From contig NZ_DASZGI010000105.1 in NCBI RefSeq assembly GCF_035938995.1, positions 1-18,232 of the forward strand: 18,232 nucleotides of DNA, given 5' to 3'. Origin of the DNA: DASZGI01 sp035938995. Lineage in GTDB: Bacteria > Actinomycetota > Actinomycetes > Streptomycetales > Catenulisporaceae. Position numbers and translations under genes: made by a program. The notes under the pieces were generated by a model that saw nothing but the letters and a program-made list of their open reading frames with translations, had not been told where the DNA came from and did not search any database. This document shows, piece by piece, positions 5,813 through 13,067 of the stretch (its first letter is position 1; each line of letters starts with the position of its first letter).

Positions 5813-6637
5813 TTAGCGTGGGTGCCGGGCTTGGAAGATCGGCCATCCGACTTCGGTACGCCACAGGGATTCGTCTCGGGTTTCAGCGGGCCCGACCAGG
5901 TAGTACTCGCGAATCGGCCCGTCGACCGCGAGCTCATGCCGGGTCACGTAAGCGGCCAGGACACCGTAAGTTCGGTCGATGTCGGTGTGGGGACCGGGGT
6001 GGACGATAGTCGCCAGTTCTGCCGGTGGGATCACCGTGGCGCTCACGCGTCCAATCGGCTCGGGCACCGGATCGCACGGAAGGAAGACCGTGGCTCGTCC
6101 CCGGTCCTCGGTGAACAGCTCCGTGTCGAAGATGCCCCCGGCGGGCCCGGCCGGGTTGATGTCCTGGGCGGACAGCGTCGCGGCCAGTTCGCCGATGGCT
6201 CCGCGATACCACGTCAGGGCGTCGGCCTTGTCAACGATGTCGGTGATGACCGCGGCCGGCGTCGAGGCGAGACGGCGGTGATCGATGGGGACATTGGCCT
6301 GGGGGTGATCCAGCAACTCTCGCAGGGAGGTGACCGCTTCTTGGGTCCGAGCCAGGCTTGACTCCAGACGGGCCAGATGGTTGGCGATCACCCGGTTTCG
6401 AATCGCGACGTCGGGAGCCTGAAGCACGGTATGGATCTCTTCGAGTGGCATATCCAGGTCGCGGAAGCGGCGGATGATCTGAGCCGCGACGATCTGCTCG
6501 GTGGCGTACCGCCGATATCCGGTGTCCGCATCCACAGCGGCCGGCTCCAACAGGCCGATCTCGTGGTAATGGCGAAGCATCTTCACGCTCAGGTGCGTGG
6601 CCCGCGAGAAGTCGCCGATGGCAAGCGTTGAGGTCAC
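5813..6637 (-). CDS. MerR-family regulator with GyrI-like effector-binding domain
   Basis: The 274-residue protein has a MerR winged helix (residues 1-75, with S-V-K-M-L-R-H-Y-H-E-I-G-L-L and D-T-G-Y-R-R-Y) and a coiled-coil dimerisation helix (about 85-115). A C-terminal domain of about 140 residues is of the GyrI/BmrR type, ending R-T-E-V-G-W-P. Proteins of this layout sense bulky, often aromatic or cationic compounds and activate promoters with overlong spacers by untwisting DNA. GTG 6637 starts the protein with no ribosome site in front of it; the promoter found upstream would begin transcription at or next to this G, so it is probably leaderless. It is divergent from an NTF2-like gene and followed by an epoxide hydrolase, the likely targets. 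Confidence 0.9.
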   Translation of the reverse strand: MTSTLAIGDFSRATHLSVKMLRHYHEIGLLEPAAVDADTGYRRYATEQIVAAQIIRRFRDLDMPLEEIHTVLQAPDVAIRNRVIANHLARLESSLARTQEAVTSLRELLDHPQANVPIDHRRLASTPAAVITDIVDKADALTWYRGAIGELAATLSAQDINPAGPAGGIFDTELFTEDRGRATVFLPCDPVPEPIGRVSATVIPPAELATIVHPGPHTDIDRTYGVLAAYVTRHELAVDGPIREYYLVGPAETRDESLWRTEVGWPIFQARHPR

Positions 6638-6643
6638 GAGCCC

Positions 6644-6674
6644 AGTCTGGGATCTCCCCCGATGGGAGAGTCAA
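6644..6674 (-). promoter_or_regulatory. MerR-type autoregulatory promoter, 19-base spacer, leaderless
   Basis: On the minus strand TTGACT (6674-6669) and CAGACT (6649-6644) are separated by exactly 19 bases, the hallmark of MerR-controlled promoters. The spacer holds the dyad TCTCCC-N5-GGGAGA (6653-6669). Six bases separate the -10 from GTG 6637. Confidence 0.65.
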
Positions 6675-6689
6675 ACCGTGGATCAGCCC

Positions 6690-6720
6690 TTGACCCTCCC
6701 CTCGCAGGAAGGCGGAGGCT
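6690..6720 (+). promoter_or_regulatory. Divergent MerR-type promoter for the NTF2-like gene, 19-base spacer
   Basis: TTGACC (6690-6695) and GAGGCT (6715-6720) are again 19 bases apart. The start of this site, TTGACCCTCCC, matches TTGACTCTCCC of the opposite promoter at all but one position. A looser dyad CCTCC-N14-GGAGG (6695-6718) spans the spacer. The two -35 boxes are 15 bases apart, back to back. The predicted start near 6727 leaves a leader of about 44 bases. Confidence 0.55.
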
Positions 6721-6770
6721 GGGTGTCGACGGGCTACGAGCTGGCCCGAGGAAGAGAGGAGCCACCACCC

Positions 6771-7142
6771 ATGACCAGCCAGGTGATCACCGCACTGCCC
6801 CCGGTCGTTGCCGAGCACATCGCCGCGGTCAACGCCTTCGACACCGACCGTATCGTCGCCACCTTCGCCCCGGACGCCTACGTGAACGACAACCGCCGCG
6901 AGATCTGGGGCATCGAGGCCATCCGCGCGTTCATGGCCAAGGAGTTCGTCGGCGATCGCGTCACGATGGAGGTCAGGGAGGTCGTCGACCATTACGGCGA
7001 CATCATCGTGCGCGCCAAGTACGACGGCGACTATGACAAGACCAACCTGCCGGAGGAACTGATCATGACCAGCTACTTCTCCCTGCGAGACGGGAAGATC
7101 GTCAGCCTGGCCGTCATCCGCAACCAGCCCTCACCGTACTGA
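6771..7142 (+). CDS. NTF2-like / SnoaL-like protein
   Basis: The 123-residue protein is a single alpha+beta cone of the NTF2 superfamily. An early helix contains H-I-A-A-V-N-A-F-D, then T-F-A-P-D-A-Y-V-N-D, W-G-I-E-A-I-R-A-F (the usual G-x-x-A-I-R helix) and a C-terminal strand F-S-L-R-D-G-K-I-V-S-L. Such proteins act as isomerases, hydrolases or simple ligand binders in the cytoplasm; the active-site choice cannot be read here. ATG 6771 is preferred over in-frame upstream ATGs at 6597 and 6663 because AGAGGAG ends nine bases before it and the upstream codons overlap the divergent promoters. Divergence from the MerR gene suggests induction by the same compound and perhaps a role in its detoxification. 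Confidence 0.82.
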   Translation: MTSQVITALPPVVAEHIAAVNAFDTDRIVATFAPDAYVNDNRREIWGIEAIRAFMAKEFVGDRVTMEVREVVDHYGDIIVRAKYDGDYDKTNLPEELIMTSYFSLRDGKIVSLAVIRNQPSPY

Positions 7143-7269
7143 GTGACTGAGTGCGATCACTCGCGTCGGGTTCTGATCCCGCGGCGGATGGCACGTTCTT
7201 CCCTCTCGTCGCGCGCAGCCCGCGCGAACGTCGACCTCGGCGTGGCAGAGCTCTCCTACCGAGCGCGAT

Positions 7270-7298
7270 GCCCCTGGTCAGGCCCGCTGACCAGGGGC
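7270..7298. terminator. Bidirectional hairpin terminator between convergent genes
   Basis: GCCCCTGGTCA (7270-7280) pairs perfectly with TGACCAGGGGC (7288-7298) around a seven-base loop. It lies between the converging NTF2-like gene and HAF-repeat gene, 59 bases past the latter's stop. There is no T-tract, as is common for actinobacterial terminators. Confidence 0.7.
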
Positions 7299-7356
7299 GA
7301 TCCCGCACGCTGTGAGGAACGCGGCACGAGCGGTGGTGGAGGCCGCGGCCCGTGCG

Positions 7357-8487
7357 CTAGCTGATCGGGGTGAGTTCGAAGCCGAACGTCTGGCCGTTGC
7401 TGTTGGAAGCGGTCCCGACGATCACGCCGTTGCCGTTGATCCCGTCGGCGGTGAGCAGGGTGAACCCGGATCCGGGGGCGATCAGGCTGTTCAGGTCGGT
7501 GGCCTGGCCGTTCTGGTAGACGAATGCGTGGCCGTTGCCGCCTTGGCCGACGACCACGCCGTTGTCGTTGATCGCGTTCGCCACGGCATCGCCGCCCGGA
7601 GTTCCGGTGCCCGGGGCGTTGAGGTCGGTGACCGTGCCGTTGGCGAAGAGCACGGCGTGGGCGTCAGAGTCGGACAGTTCCACGTCGGCCCCGACGGCCT
7701 GTCCGGTCGAGTTGACCGCCAGCGCCTCGGAGGTGAGGCTGCCGGGCAGCATGCCGAGCGCCTTGATGGTGCCGTTCTGCCATGCGGCGGCTTGGAAGTC
7801 CGACGTCGTGGTGTCGGCCTGGCCGACGATCAGGCCCGAGTTGTTGACGGCGATCGGCTCGACGTCGACGCCGCCGTTGGGCAGCGCCGGCAGCCTGGTG
7901 ACGGTGCTGCCGTTGATCGTGAACCCGACGTCGCCCCGGTTGGAGCCGAACCCGGTGATCAGGCCGTTGTCGTTGATCGAGGTCAACTCGGGGGAGGAGA
8001 CGAGGTTCTGGAGTCCGAGCTTCGTCCCCAGGTCGGTCGGGGTGGCGCTGTCGGCCCACTCGACCGCGGCCTGGTTGCCGGTGGCGAATGACGTAGCCGT
8101 GCCGACGATGTCGGCACCGGCGTTGATCGCGTCGGGGCTGGAGACGGAGTTGGTGTTCGCCGGATCGCCCGGCGAGCCCAGGAACACCATCTTCGTGGTG
8201 CCGGCGGCCAGCAGGAAGCCCTCCTGAACCTTGGCCCCCTTCTCGATCGCGATGCCGAAGACGTCTGCGTTCTTATTGATCCCGAACAGTTCCGTGCCCG
8301 AGCTGCCGACAATCGTCAGCTTGTACTGCGGTGTCGCCGCGTGCGCGGGCGAGGCGAACGCTGAGCCCGCGAGCGCCGCCGCGGCGGCCAGCGTGCCCAC
8401 AGTCCGTGCGCGGCCAGGCGGCAACGTGCGTCCTGTCCGAGCGCTCCGCCCCGCACGCCGCGTCGGCCACACATGTACATGAGTCAT
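7357..8487 (-). CDS. Secreted HAF-repeat protein
   Basis: The 376-residue protein starts with a long basic n-region and a hydrophobic stretch (about 30-46), and a signal-peptidase-like site after AHA (residue 50), so it is probably exported. The mature part is built of repeats of 40-50 residues with the pattern A-I-N-x-x-G-x-x-V-G followed by A-x-x-x-x-N-G-x-x-T-D-L, which marks the HAF extracellular repeat. The clearest copies are in the C-terminal 200 residues and probably form a propeller-like or solenoid structure. Asn, Gly, Ser and Thr are abundant and Cys absent, typical of an extracellular protein. ATG 8487 has AGGGAG five bases upstream. There is no enzyme motif, and the function of this family is not established. 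Confidence 0.75.
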   Translation of the reverse strand: MTHVHVWPTRRAGRSARTGRTLPPGRARTVGTLAAAAALAGSAFASPAHAATPQYKLTIVGSSGTELFGINKNADVFGIAIEKGAKVQEGFLLAAGTTKMVFLGSPGDPANTNSVSSPDAINAGADIVGTATSFATGNQAAVEWADSATPTDLGTKLGLQNLVSSPELTSINDNGLITGFGSNRGDVGFTINGSTVTRLPALPNGGVDVEPIAVNNSGLIVGQADTTTSDFQAAAWQNGTIKALGMLPGSLTSEALAVNSTGQAVGADVELSDSDAHAVLFANGTVTDLNAPGTGTPGGDAVANAINDNGVVVGQGGNGHAFVYQNGQATDLNSLIAPGSGFTLLTADGINGNGVIVGTASNSNGQTFGFELTPIS

Positions 8488-8589
8488 CGGTACTCCCTGT
8501 CGTGGAGGGTTTGAGCCGCGTCAGCCGGTCAGACCACGGCTTCGGTCTCTCTTAGTGATATGAGCGGGGGTTACGTCCAGGGATGCGGG

Positions 8590-8628
8590 GCGGGTAGCCC
8601 GAGGGAGTTTCGGCCTCGGGCTACCCGC
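8590..8628 (-). terminator. Strong 15-base-pair hairpin
   Basis: GCGGGTAGCCCGAGG (8590-8604) pairs perfectly with its complement at 8614-8628 around a nine-base loop. It lies downstream of the MFS gene and of the FAD-oxidase remnant on the minus strand and probably ends transcription before the HAF-repeat gene. Confidence 0.7.
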
Positions 8629-8739
8629 AGAGAAGTAGGCCGCCGACGAGGTGCCCGTGGTGACCCGCGACCAGAGATGGCGGCTACCGTAGGGCCCTGA
8701 TTCTCCGTGTGCTGCCGGTCGAGGCCGCGGCTCAGGGCG

Positions 8740-8820
8740 TCACGCGGTCACGGGAAAGTTCTGATCGAAGAGAATGTCAGGAGCGTGCTGGGTCTTGAGC
8801 TCGCGCAGCTGACGAGGATG
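8740..8820 (-). pseudogene. C-terminal remnant of a berberine-bridge-type FAD oxidase
   Basis: About 26 codons ending at TGA 8742-8740 encode HPRQLRELKTQHAPDILF and then D-Q-N-F-P-V-T-A. This matches the closing BBE segment of FAD-linked oxidases (L-R-x-L-K-x-x-x-x-P-D-x-L-F-x-x-N-F). The same frame meets a stop about 15 codons upstream and shows no further similarity, and the MFS gene ends at 8860. The rest of the oxidase has been lost, probably when the MFS segment was joined here. Confidence 0.5.
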
Positions 8821-8859
8821 CCGCGCGCGTAGCGTCGTTCCTCGCCCTCGGCGGCGCCG

Positions 8860-10155
8860 TCATCTGCTGGCGACGACTACAGAACTCACTTTGCGAGGAG
8901 TCCGAAGCAGGACCAGCGCACCCAGGGCGGCGATGACGGTGGCGACGATGAGCGCGCCGCCGGGACCTTGCGTGTCGTAGACGATCCCGCCGGCCGCTGA
9001 GCCGGCGGCCAGGGATCCCTGAAGCGCGGAGACGAAAAGCGCCAGACCTCCCTCGACGTTGGCCGGCATCGCCTGGGCCATCCAGCTCTGTGCGGCCACC
9101 GGTACCGCCCCGAAGCCCAACCCCCAGACGGCGACCAGCGCGATCGTCAACGGTCTGGCGCCGGTGATGGTCGCGAGCAGCAGGGTGCTGACAGCGATCA
9201 GGAGGCCGGAACCCAGGAGGGTCGCTCGCAGATGCCTGCGGACGGTGACGCCCGCGGTGAAGTTGCTGACCGCGCCGGCCAGGCCGAATCCGAGCAGCAC
9301 GAGCGTGATCGCGTCGGCGCCGAGGCCGGCTCGGGCGCGGAGCAGCGGCCCGATGTAGGTGTACGCGGCGAAGTGGGCGAAGAAGATCGCGCTCGCCGCC
9401 ACCAGGCCCGTTCGCGGGGCCGGCAGGGTGATCACCGTGAGCAGGGCTCTGGGTTGGACCCGTCCGCCCGCGCCCAGCCGCGGCACCGCGACGAGTTGAG
9501 CCGCGACGGCGACGGCCGCGAAGACGGCGGCGACCGCGAACGCGATCCGCCACGTGGTCAGCGTGCCGATCAGCGATGCCGCCGGCAGGCTGGCGACGGT
9601 CGCGATGAAGATCCCTGAGCTGACCACCGCCACCGCGGTGCCGCGCGCCCGCTCACTCACCAGGGCGATCGCGGCTCCGGCCCCGAACACCCAGAACCCG
9701 CCGATACAGACTCCCAGCACCGCGCGGGCCGCGAGCATCACCCCGATGTCCGGTGCGATGCCGCTGATCACGTTGGAGACCAGGACCAGCGCACTGAGCG
9801 CGACCAGCAGGGCGCGCCGTTCCAGTCGTGCCGAGCAGAGGGTCAGCACCGGCGCGGCGAGCGCGGCGGCGACGGCCGGAATGACCACCATCAGGCCGCC
9901 GACTCCGATCGAGACGCGCAGATGCCCGCTGATGTCCGCCAGCAGTCCCACGGGGATCAGTTCCGAGAACACCAGGGCGAACGACCCCAGCGCGATGGAC
10001 GCCACCGCGGCCCAGGCGTTGCGTTCCACGGCTGTCTCGCGCGCGCCGATGCGGCAGGCGAGATGTACGGGCACGGCACGGTGGGCCGCGCGGCCGCTCC
10101 CTGCGGTGAGGGCGCCGGTTCCCGCTGACTCCGCGTCGCGGTTGGTCTCGGTCAT
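8860..10155 (-). CDS. MFS drug/metabolite exporter (DHA1-type)
   Basis: The 431-residue protein has a hydrophilic N-terminus of about 45 residues and then roughly 12 hydrophobic segments. The first is followed by F-S-E-L-I-P-V-G-L-L-A-D-I-S, typical of proton-driven DHA1 exporters related to AraJ/SotB and chloramphenicol-type pumps. ATG 10155 is chosen because GGGGAG lies seven bases upstream; the same frame extends 28 codons further, through the operator. It is divergent from two exported epoxide hydrolases and shares a MarR operator motif with them, so it probably exports the compound, or its product, that the regulator senses. Its substrate cannot be assigned. Confidence 0.9.
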   Translation of the reverse strand: MTETNRDAESAGTGALTAGSGRAAHRAVPVHLACRIGARETAVERNAWAAVASIALGSFALVFSELIPVGLLADISGHLRVSIGVGGLMVVIPAVAAALAAPVLTLCSARLERRALLVALSALVLVSNVISGIAPDIGVMLAARAVLGVCIGGFWVFGAGAAIALVSERARGTAVAVVSSGIFIATVASLPAASLIGTLTTWRIAFAVAAVFAAVAVAAQLVAVPRLGAGGRVQPRALLTVITLPAPRTGLVAASAIFFAHFAAYTYIGPLLRARAGLGADAITLVLLGFGLAGAVSNFTAGVTVRRHLRATLLGSGLLIAVSTLLLATITGARPLTIALVAVWGLGFGAVPVAAQSWMAQAMPANVEGGLALFVSALQGSLAAGSAAGGIVYDTQGPGGALIVATVIAALGALVLLRTPRKVSSVVVASR

Positions 10156-10224
10156 CTCGAGGCTCCCCATCTCGGTCGTCGAACAGGCCGGACGCTGTAG
10201 GCCGCTTACCGCTGCTCGCCAATA

Positions 10225-10242
10225 TACGTGACATATCATGTA
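10225..10242. promoter_or_regulatory. MarR operator 1 (MFS gene)
   Basis: TACGTGACATATCATGTA is a near-perfect palindrome 70 bases upstream of the MFS start. It differs little from the sites at 10310 and 13581. On the MFS strand a TATATT (10226-10221) overlaps its edge and could be the -10 box, so binding would block the promoter. Confidence 0.75.
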
Positions 10243-10309
10243 ATCGACAGTGCGAAGAGGGGTGATGGGGGAGGGGCCGCGCTTCGGGTCGGCGAGTCGC
10301 GTCTACAAA

Positions 10310-10329
10310 TTACGTGATACATCACGTAA
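10310..10329. promoter_or_regulatory. MarR operator 2 (epoxide hydrolase pair)
   Basis: TTACGTGATACATCACGTAA has nine-base perfect arms around a two-base centre, the most symmetric of the three copies. It ends 44 bases before the ATG of the first exported epoxide hydrolase. Confidence 0.8.
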
Positions 10330-10373
10330 GCTCGAAGCGCCGAGGCAGACCGACCAGAGGAGTTGAATGGGCG

Positions 10374-11690
10374 ATGGCCCAGATCACAGAGCGAGAAGGC
10401 GCTCCCGCGGCTTGGCCGGGACGTTCGGTCTCCCGCAGAGCGATGCTGCGCGCGGGCGGCGCCGTCACCCTCGCGGCGACAGCACCGGCCGCGCTGCTGT
10501 TGAACGCGCCACCTGCCGCGGCGGACACCGCCGTGCGCGGCCTCGTGCTTCCGCCCGCGACGACGGGCATCGAGCGGTTTCGCGTCCACGTCCCCGAGCA
10601 AGCGCTGCGCGATCTCAAGGCGCGCCTGGCACGCACGCGGTGGCCCGACCGGGGCACGACCGACGGCTGGGAGCAGGGCGTGCCGCTCGCCCGCGCCCGA
10701 GCCGTCGCGGGCTACTGGGCCGAAGGCTACGACTGGCGTCGGTTCGAACGGCGTATCAATGCACTAAATCAGTACCGCACCCTGGTCGACGGGCTGGGCG
10801 TCCACTTCCTGCACGTGCGCTCCCCGCACCCCGGCGCCCTGCCGGTGATCCTCACCCACGGCTGGCCCGGCTCGTTCATCGAGTTCCTCGGCACTATCGG
10901 CCCGCTGACCGACCCCACACGGCACGGCGGGTCCGCCGCCGACGCGTTCCACCTCGTCATCCCCTCGCTGCCCGGCTTCGGATTCTCCGACAGACCCACG
11001 GTCACAGGCTGGGGTGTCGACCGCATCGCCGCAGCGTGGGACGCGCTGATGACGCGCCTGGGCTACTCCCGCTACGTCGCCCAGGGCGGCGACTGGGGAT
11101 CAGGCGTCACCCACGCGCTGGCCAAGCTGGCGCCGCCCGCGCTGGCCGGCATCCACACCAACTTCCCGACCTTCCTCTTCGACCCGCCCGTCAGCGCGGT
11201 CCCGACGCCGCCGGAAACCGCGGCGCTCGCCCAGATCAATGCCTTCCTCACCCACGGAGCCGGCTACCTGAAGGAGATGACCACCCGGCCCCAGACCATC
11301 GGCTACGAACTCGCCGACTCTCCCAGCGGCCTGGCCGCCTGGATCTACGAGAAGTTCGCGACCTGGACCGACAGCGACGACGCCCCGGAATTCGGGATCG
11401 ACGCGGCCCTGGACGACATCACCCTGTACTGGCTGACCAACACGGCGACCTCGTCGGCGCGGATCTACTGGGAAGACCCCGTCACCGTGCGGCCGTCACT
11501 CAGCCTGCCCGTCGGGGTCTCGGTCTTCCCCAAGGAGATCATCCGCGCGCCCCGCATCTGGGCGGAACGCTGCTACAGCAACCTGATCCACTTCAACGAC
11601 CAGATCCCCCACGGCGGGCACTTCGCGGCCTGGGAGGTACCAGGGCTCTTCGTCAACGAAGTGCGCGACACCTTCCGGCCGCTGCGCTAG
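10374..11690 (+). CDS. Tat-exported epoxide hydrolase, first of a tandem pair
   Basis: The 438-residue protein opens with a twin-arginine signal: S-R-R-A-M-L-R at 20-26, a hydrophobic stretch rich in Ala, and an Ala-x-Ala-type cleavage site near residue 50. After it come the epoxide hydrolase N-terminal domain (about 66-175) and the catalytic core: HGWPGS at 162-167, nucleophile Asp240 in QGGDWG, acid Glu388 in VFPKE and His416 in HGGHFAA. All catalytic positions are present, so an active, folded, exported enzyme is expected. ATG 10374 has AGAGGAG 11 bases upstream, a little far. An upstream in-frame start at 10314 falls inside the operator. The next gene starts 57 bases after its stop. Export outside the cell or to the cell surface is inferred from the signal. 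Confidence 0.88.
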   Translation: MAQITEREGAPAAWPGRSVSRRAMLRAGGAVTLAATAPAALLLNAPPAAADTAVRGLVLPPATTGIERFRVHVPEQALRDLKARLARTRWPDRGTTDGWEQGVPLARARAVAGYWAEGYDWRRFERRINALNQYRTLVDGLGVHFLHVRSPHPGALPVILTHGWPGSFIEFLGTIGPLTDPTRHGGSAADAFHLVIPSLPGFGFSDRPTVTGWGVDRIAAAWDALMTRLGYSRYVAQGGDWGSGVTHALAKLAPPALAGIHTNFPTFLFDPPVSAVPTPPETAALAQINAFLTHGAGYLKEMTTRPQTIGYELADSPSGLAAWIYEKFATWTDSDDAPEFGIDAALDDITLYWLTNTATSSARIYWEDPVTVRPSLSLPVGVSVFPKEIIRAPRIWAERCYSNLIHFNDQIPHGGHFAAWEVPGLFVNEVRDTFRPLR

Positions 11691-11747
11691 CGCCGCCCGG
11701 CACCCGGATTCCCCGATCCCGTCGAACGATCCTCAGGAGCATCGGTC

Positions 11748-13013
11748 ATGACCGCACCCTTCACGCGCCGCAGCATGCTGCTGGCGGCGGGACCCGCGAC
11801 CCTCGCAGTCCCGGCCGGGGCCGCTCACGCCGCAGCGGCGACTCCCGCCGGCGTCCTCCCTGCTCCGCTGCCCGGTGAGATCGTCCCGTTTCAGGTCCAC
11901 GTCCCACAAGACGCCATCGACGACTTGCACGACCGACTGGCCACCACCCGCCTGCCGGACCCGGAGACCGCCGCCGGCTGGGTCCAGGGCTCGCCCCTGC
12001 CCAATGTCCGGGCCCTGATCGAATACTGGCGCGACCGTTACGAGTGGCGCCGGCTCGAACGGCGGCTCAACAGCCTGCCGCAGTTCCGCACCACGATCGA
12101 CGGCCTGGCGTTCTACTTCATCCACGTGCGCTCGCCCCATCCGAACGCCCTGCCGATCATCCTCACCCACGGATGGCCGGGCTCGGTCCTCGAATTCCTC
12201 GACGTCATCGGTCCGCTCACCGACCCGGTCGCGTACGGCGGCGACGCCTCCGACGCCTTCGACGTGGTCATCCCGGCACTGCCAGGCTTCAGCTTCTCCG
12301 ACAAACCGACCGAGCCGGGTTGGCGGCTGCCGAGGATCGCCACCGCTTGGAACACGCTGATGACGCGGCTGGGGTACTCGCGGTACGTCGCGCAGGGCGG
12401 CGACTGGGGCGCCGGAGTCACCACCTGGATGGCCGAGCAGCAACCGGCCGGACTCGCCGCCATCCACCTCAACCTCCCGGTGCTGTTCGCCCCGCCACCC
12501 CTGGACGGACCCCCGACCCCCGCGGAGCAGAAAGCGCTGGCGCAGCTGACTGCCTTCAACACCGATGGCGCCGCCTACGCACTCCTGCAGGGCACCCGCC
12601 CCCAGACGATCGGATACGGGCTCGCCGACTCGCCGACCGGTCAGGCGGCGTGGATCTACGAGAAACTCGGCGAATGGTCCGACAGCGACCTCAACCCCGA
12701 CCAGCTGTTCGGCCGTGACCGGATCCTGGACGACATCAGCCTCTACTGGTTCACCGACACCGCCGCATCCTCGGCCAGGCTGTACGCCGAGAGCTTCACC
12801 ACCGACTTTCGCACCCTCAAGGTCGACGTGCCGGTCGGGGTCAGCATCTTCCCCCGAGAGGTGTATCAGGCGCCGAAGATCTGGGCCGAACGCACCTACA
12901 GCCACCTGTTCTACTGGAACGACGACATCCCCAGGGGCGGCCACTTCGCAGCCTTCGAACAACCAGGCCTCTTCGTCACCGAACTGCGCAACTGCTTCCG
13001 CACGCTGCGATGA
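11748..13013 (+). CDS. Tat-exported epoxide hydrolase, second of a tandem pair
   Basis: The 421-residue protein has a short twin-arginine signal (F-T-R-R-S-M-L at 5-11) with a likely cleavage after A-H-A near residue 28. The epoxide hydrolase N-terminal domain spans about 45-155. HGWPGS (141-146), nucleophile Asp219, acid Glu371 in IFPRE and His399 in RGGHFAA are intact. Long stretches, for instance MTRLGYSRYVAQGGDWG, are identical to the preceding gene, so the pair probably arose by duplication and then diverged in the cap region and signal. AGGAG (11735-11739) is eight bases before ATG 11748. Its stop is 50 bases from the stop of the converging MarR gene. Confidence 0.88.
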   Translation: MTAPFTRRSMLLAAGPATLAVPAGAAHAAAATPAGVLPAPLPGEIVPFQVHVPQDAIDDLHDRLATTRLPDPETAAGWVQGSPLPNVRALIEYWRDRYEWRRLERRLNSLPQFRTTIDGLAFYFIHVRSPHPNALPIILTHGWPGSVLEFLDVIGPLTDPVAYGGDASDAFDVVIPALPGFSFSDKPTEPGWRLPRIATAWNTLMTRLGYSRYVAQGGDWGAGVTTWMAEQQPAGLAAIHLNLPVLFAPPPLDGPPTPAEQKALAQLTAFNTDGAAYALLQGTRPQTIGYGLADSPTGQAAWIYEKLGEWSDSDLNPDQLFGRDRILDDISLYWFTDTAASSARLYAESFTTDFRTLKVDVPVGVSIFPREVYQAPKIWAERTYSHLFYWNDDIPRGGHFAAFEQPGLFVTELRNCFRTLR

Positions 13014-13037
13014 CTGATACGCAGGGCCGCCACAGCG

Positions 13038-13067
13038 CTGAACCAGACCGGAAACGGTCAGCCTCAG
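13038..13067. terminator. Weak hairpin between convergent hydrolase and MarR genes
   Basis: GACCG-GAAA-CGGTC (13046-13059) forms a five-pair stem with a GNRA-type loop, and an outer CTGA/TCAG pair brackets it. It overlaps the MarR stop codon. Weak by itself. Confidence 0.3.

Larger units (their letters stand above)
8488..8859. other. Intergenic region between MFS gene and HAF-repeat gene
   Basis: This 372-base stretch contains a remnant of an FAD oxidase C-terminus (8740-8820), a very strong hairpin (8590-8628), and about 100 bases upstream of the HAF-repeat gene that must carry its promoter. A -10-like TATCAC occurs on the minus strand there, without a convincing -35. Nothing else is recognised. 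Confidence 0.5.

Noticed and set aside
5944..5951. TCACGTAA, a half copy of the MarR operator
   Set aside because: It lies inside the MerR coding sequence with no matching second arm; eight bases can recur by chance.
7312..8091. 259-codon plus-strand frame opposite the HAF-repeat gene
   Set aside because: Antisense shadow of repeated sequence; Val/Gly/Asp-rich with no domain.
10367..11878. 503-codon plus-strand frame overlapping the first exported epoxide hydrolase, with an ATG nearer the ribosome site
   Set aside because: The product is Arg/Pro/Ala-rich with no recognisable domain; the other frame holds the Tat signal and complete active site.
11733..12962. 409-codon minus-strand frame opposite the second exported epoxide hydrolase
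   Set aside because: Low-complexity Gly/Val/Arg composition and full overlap with a well-supported gene.
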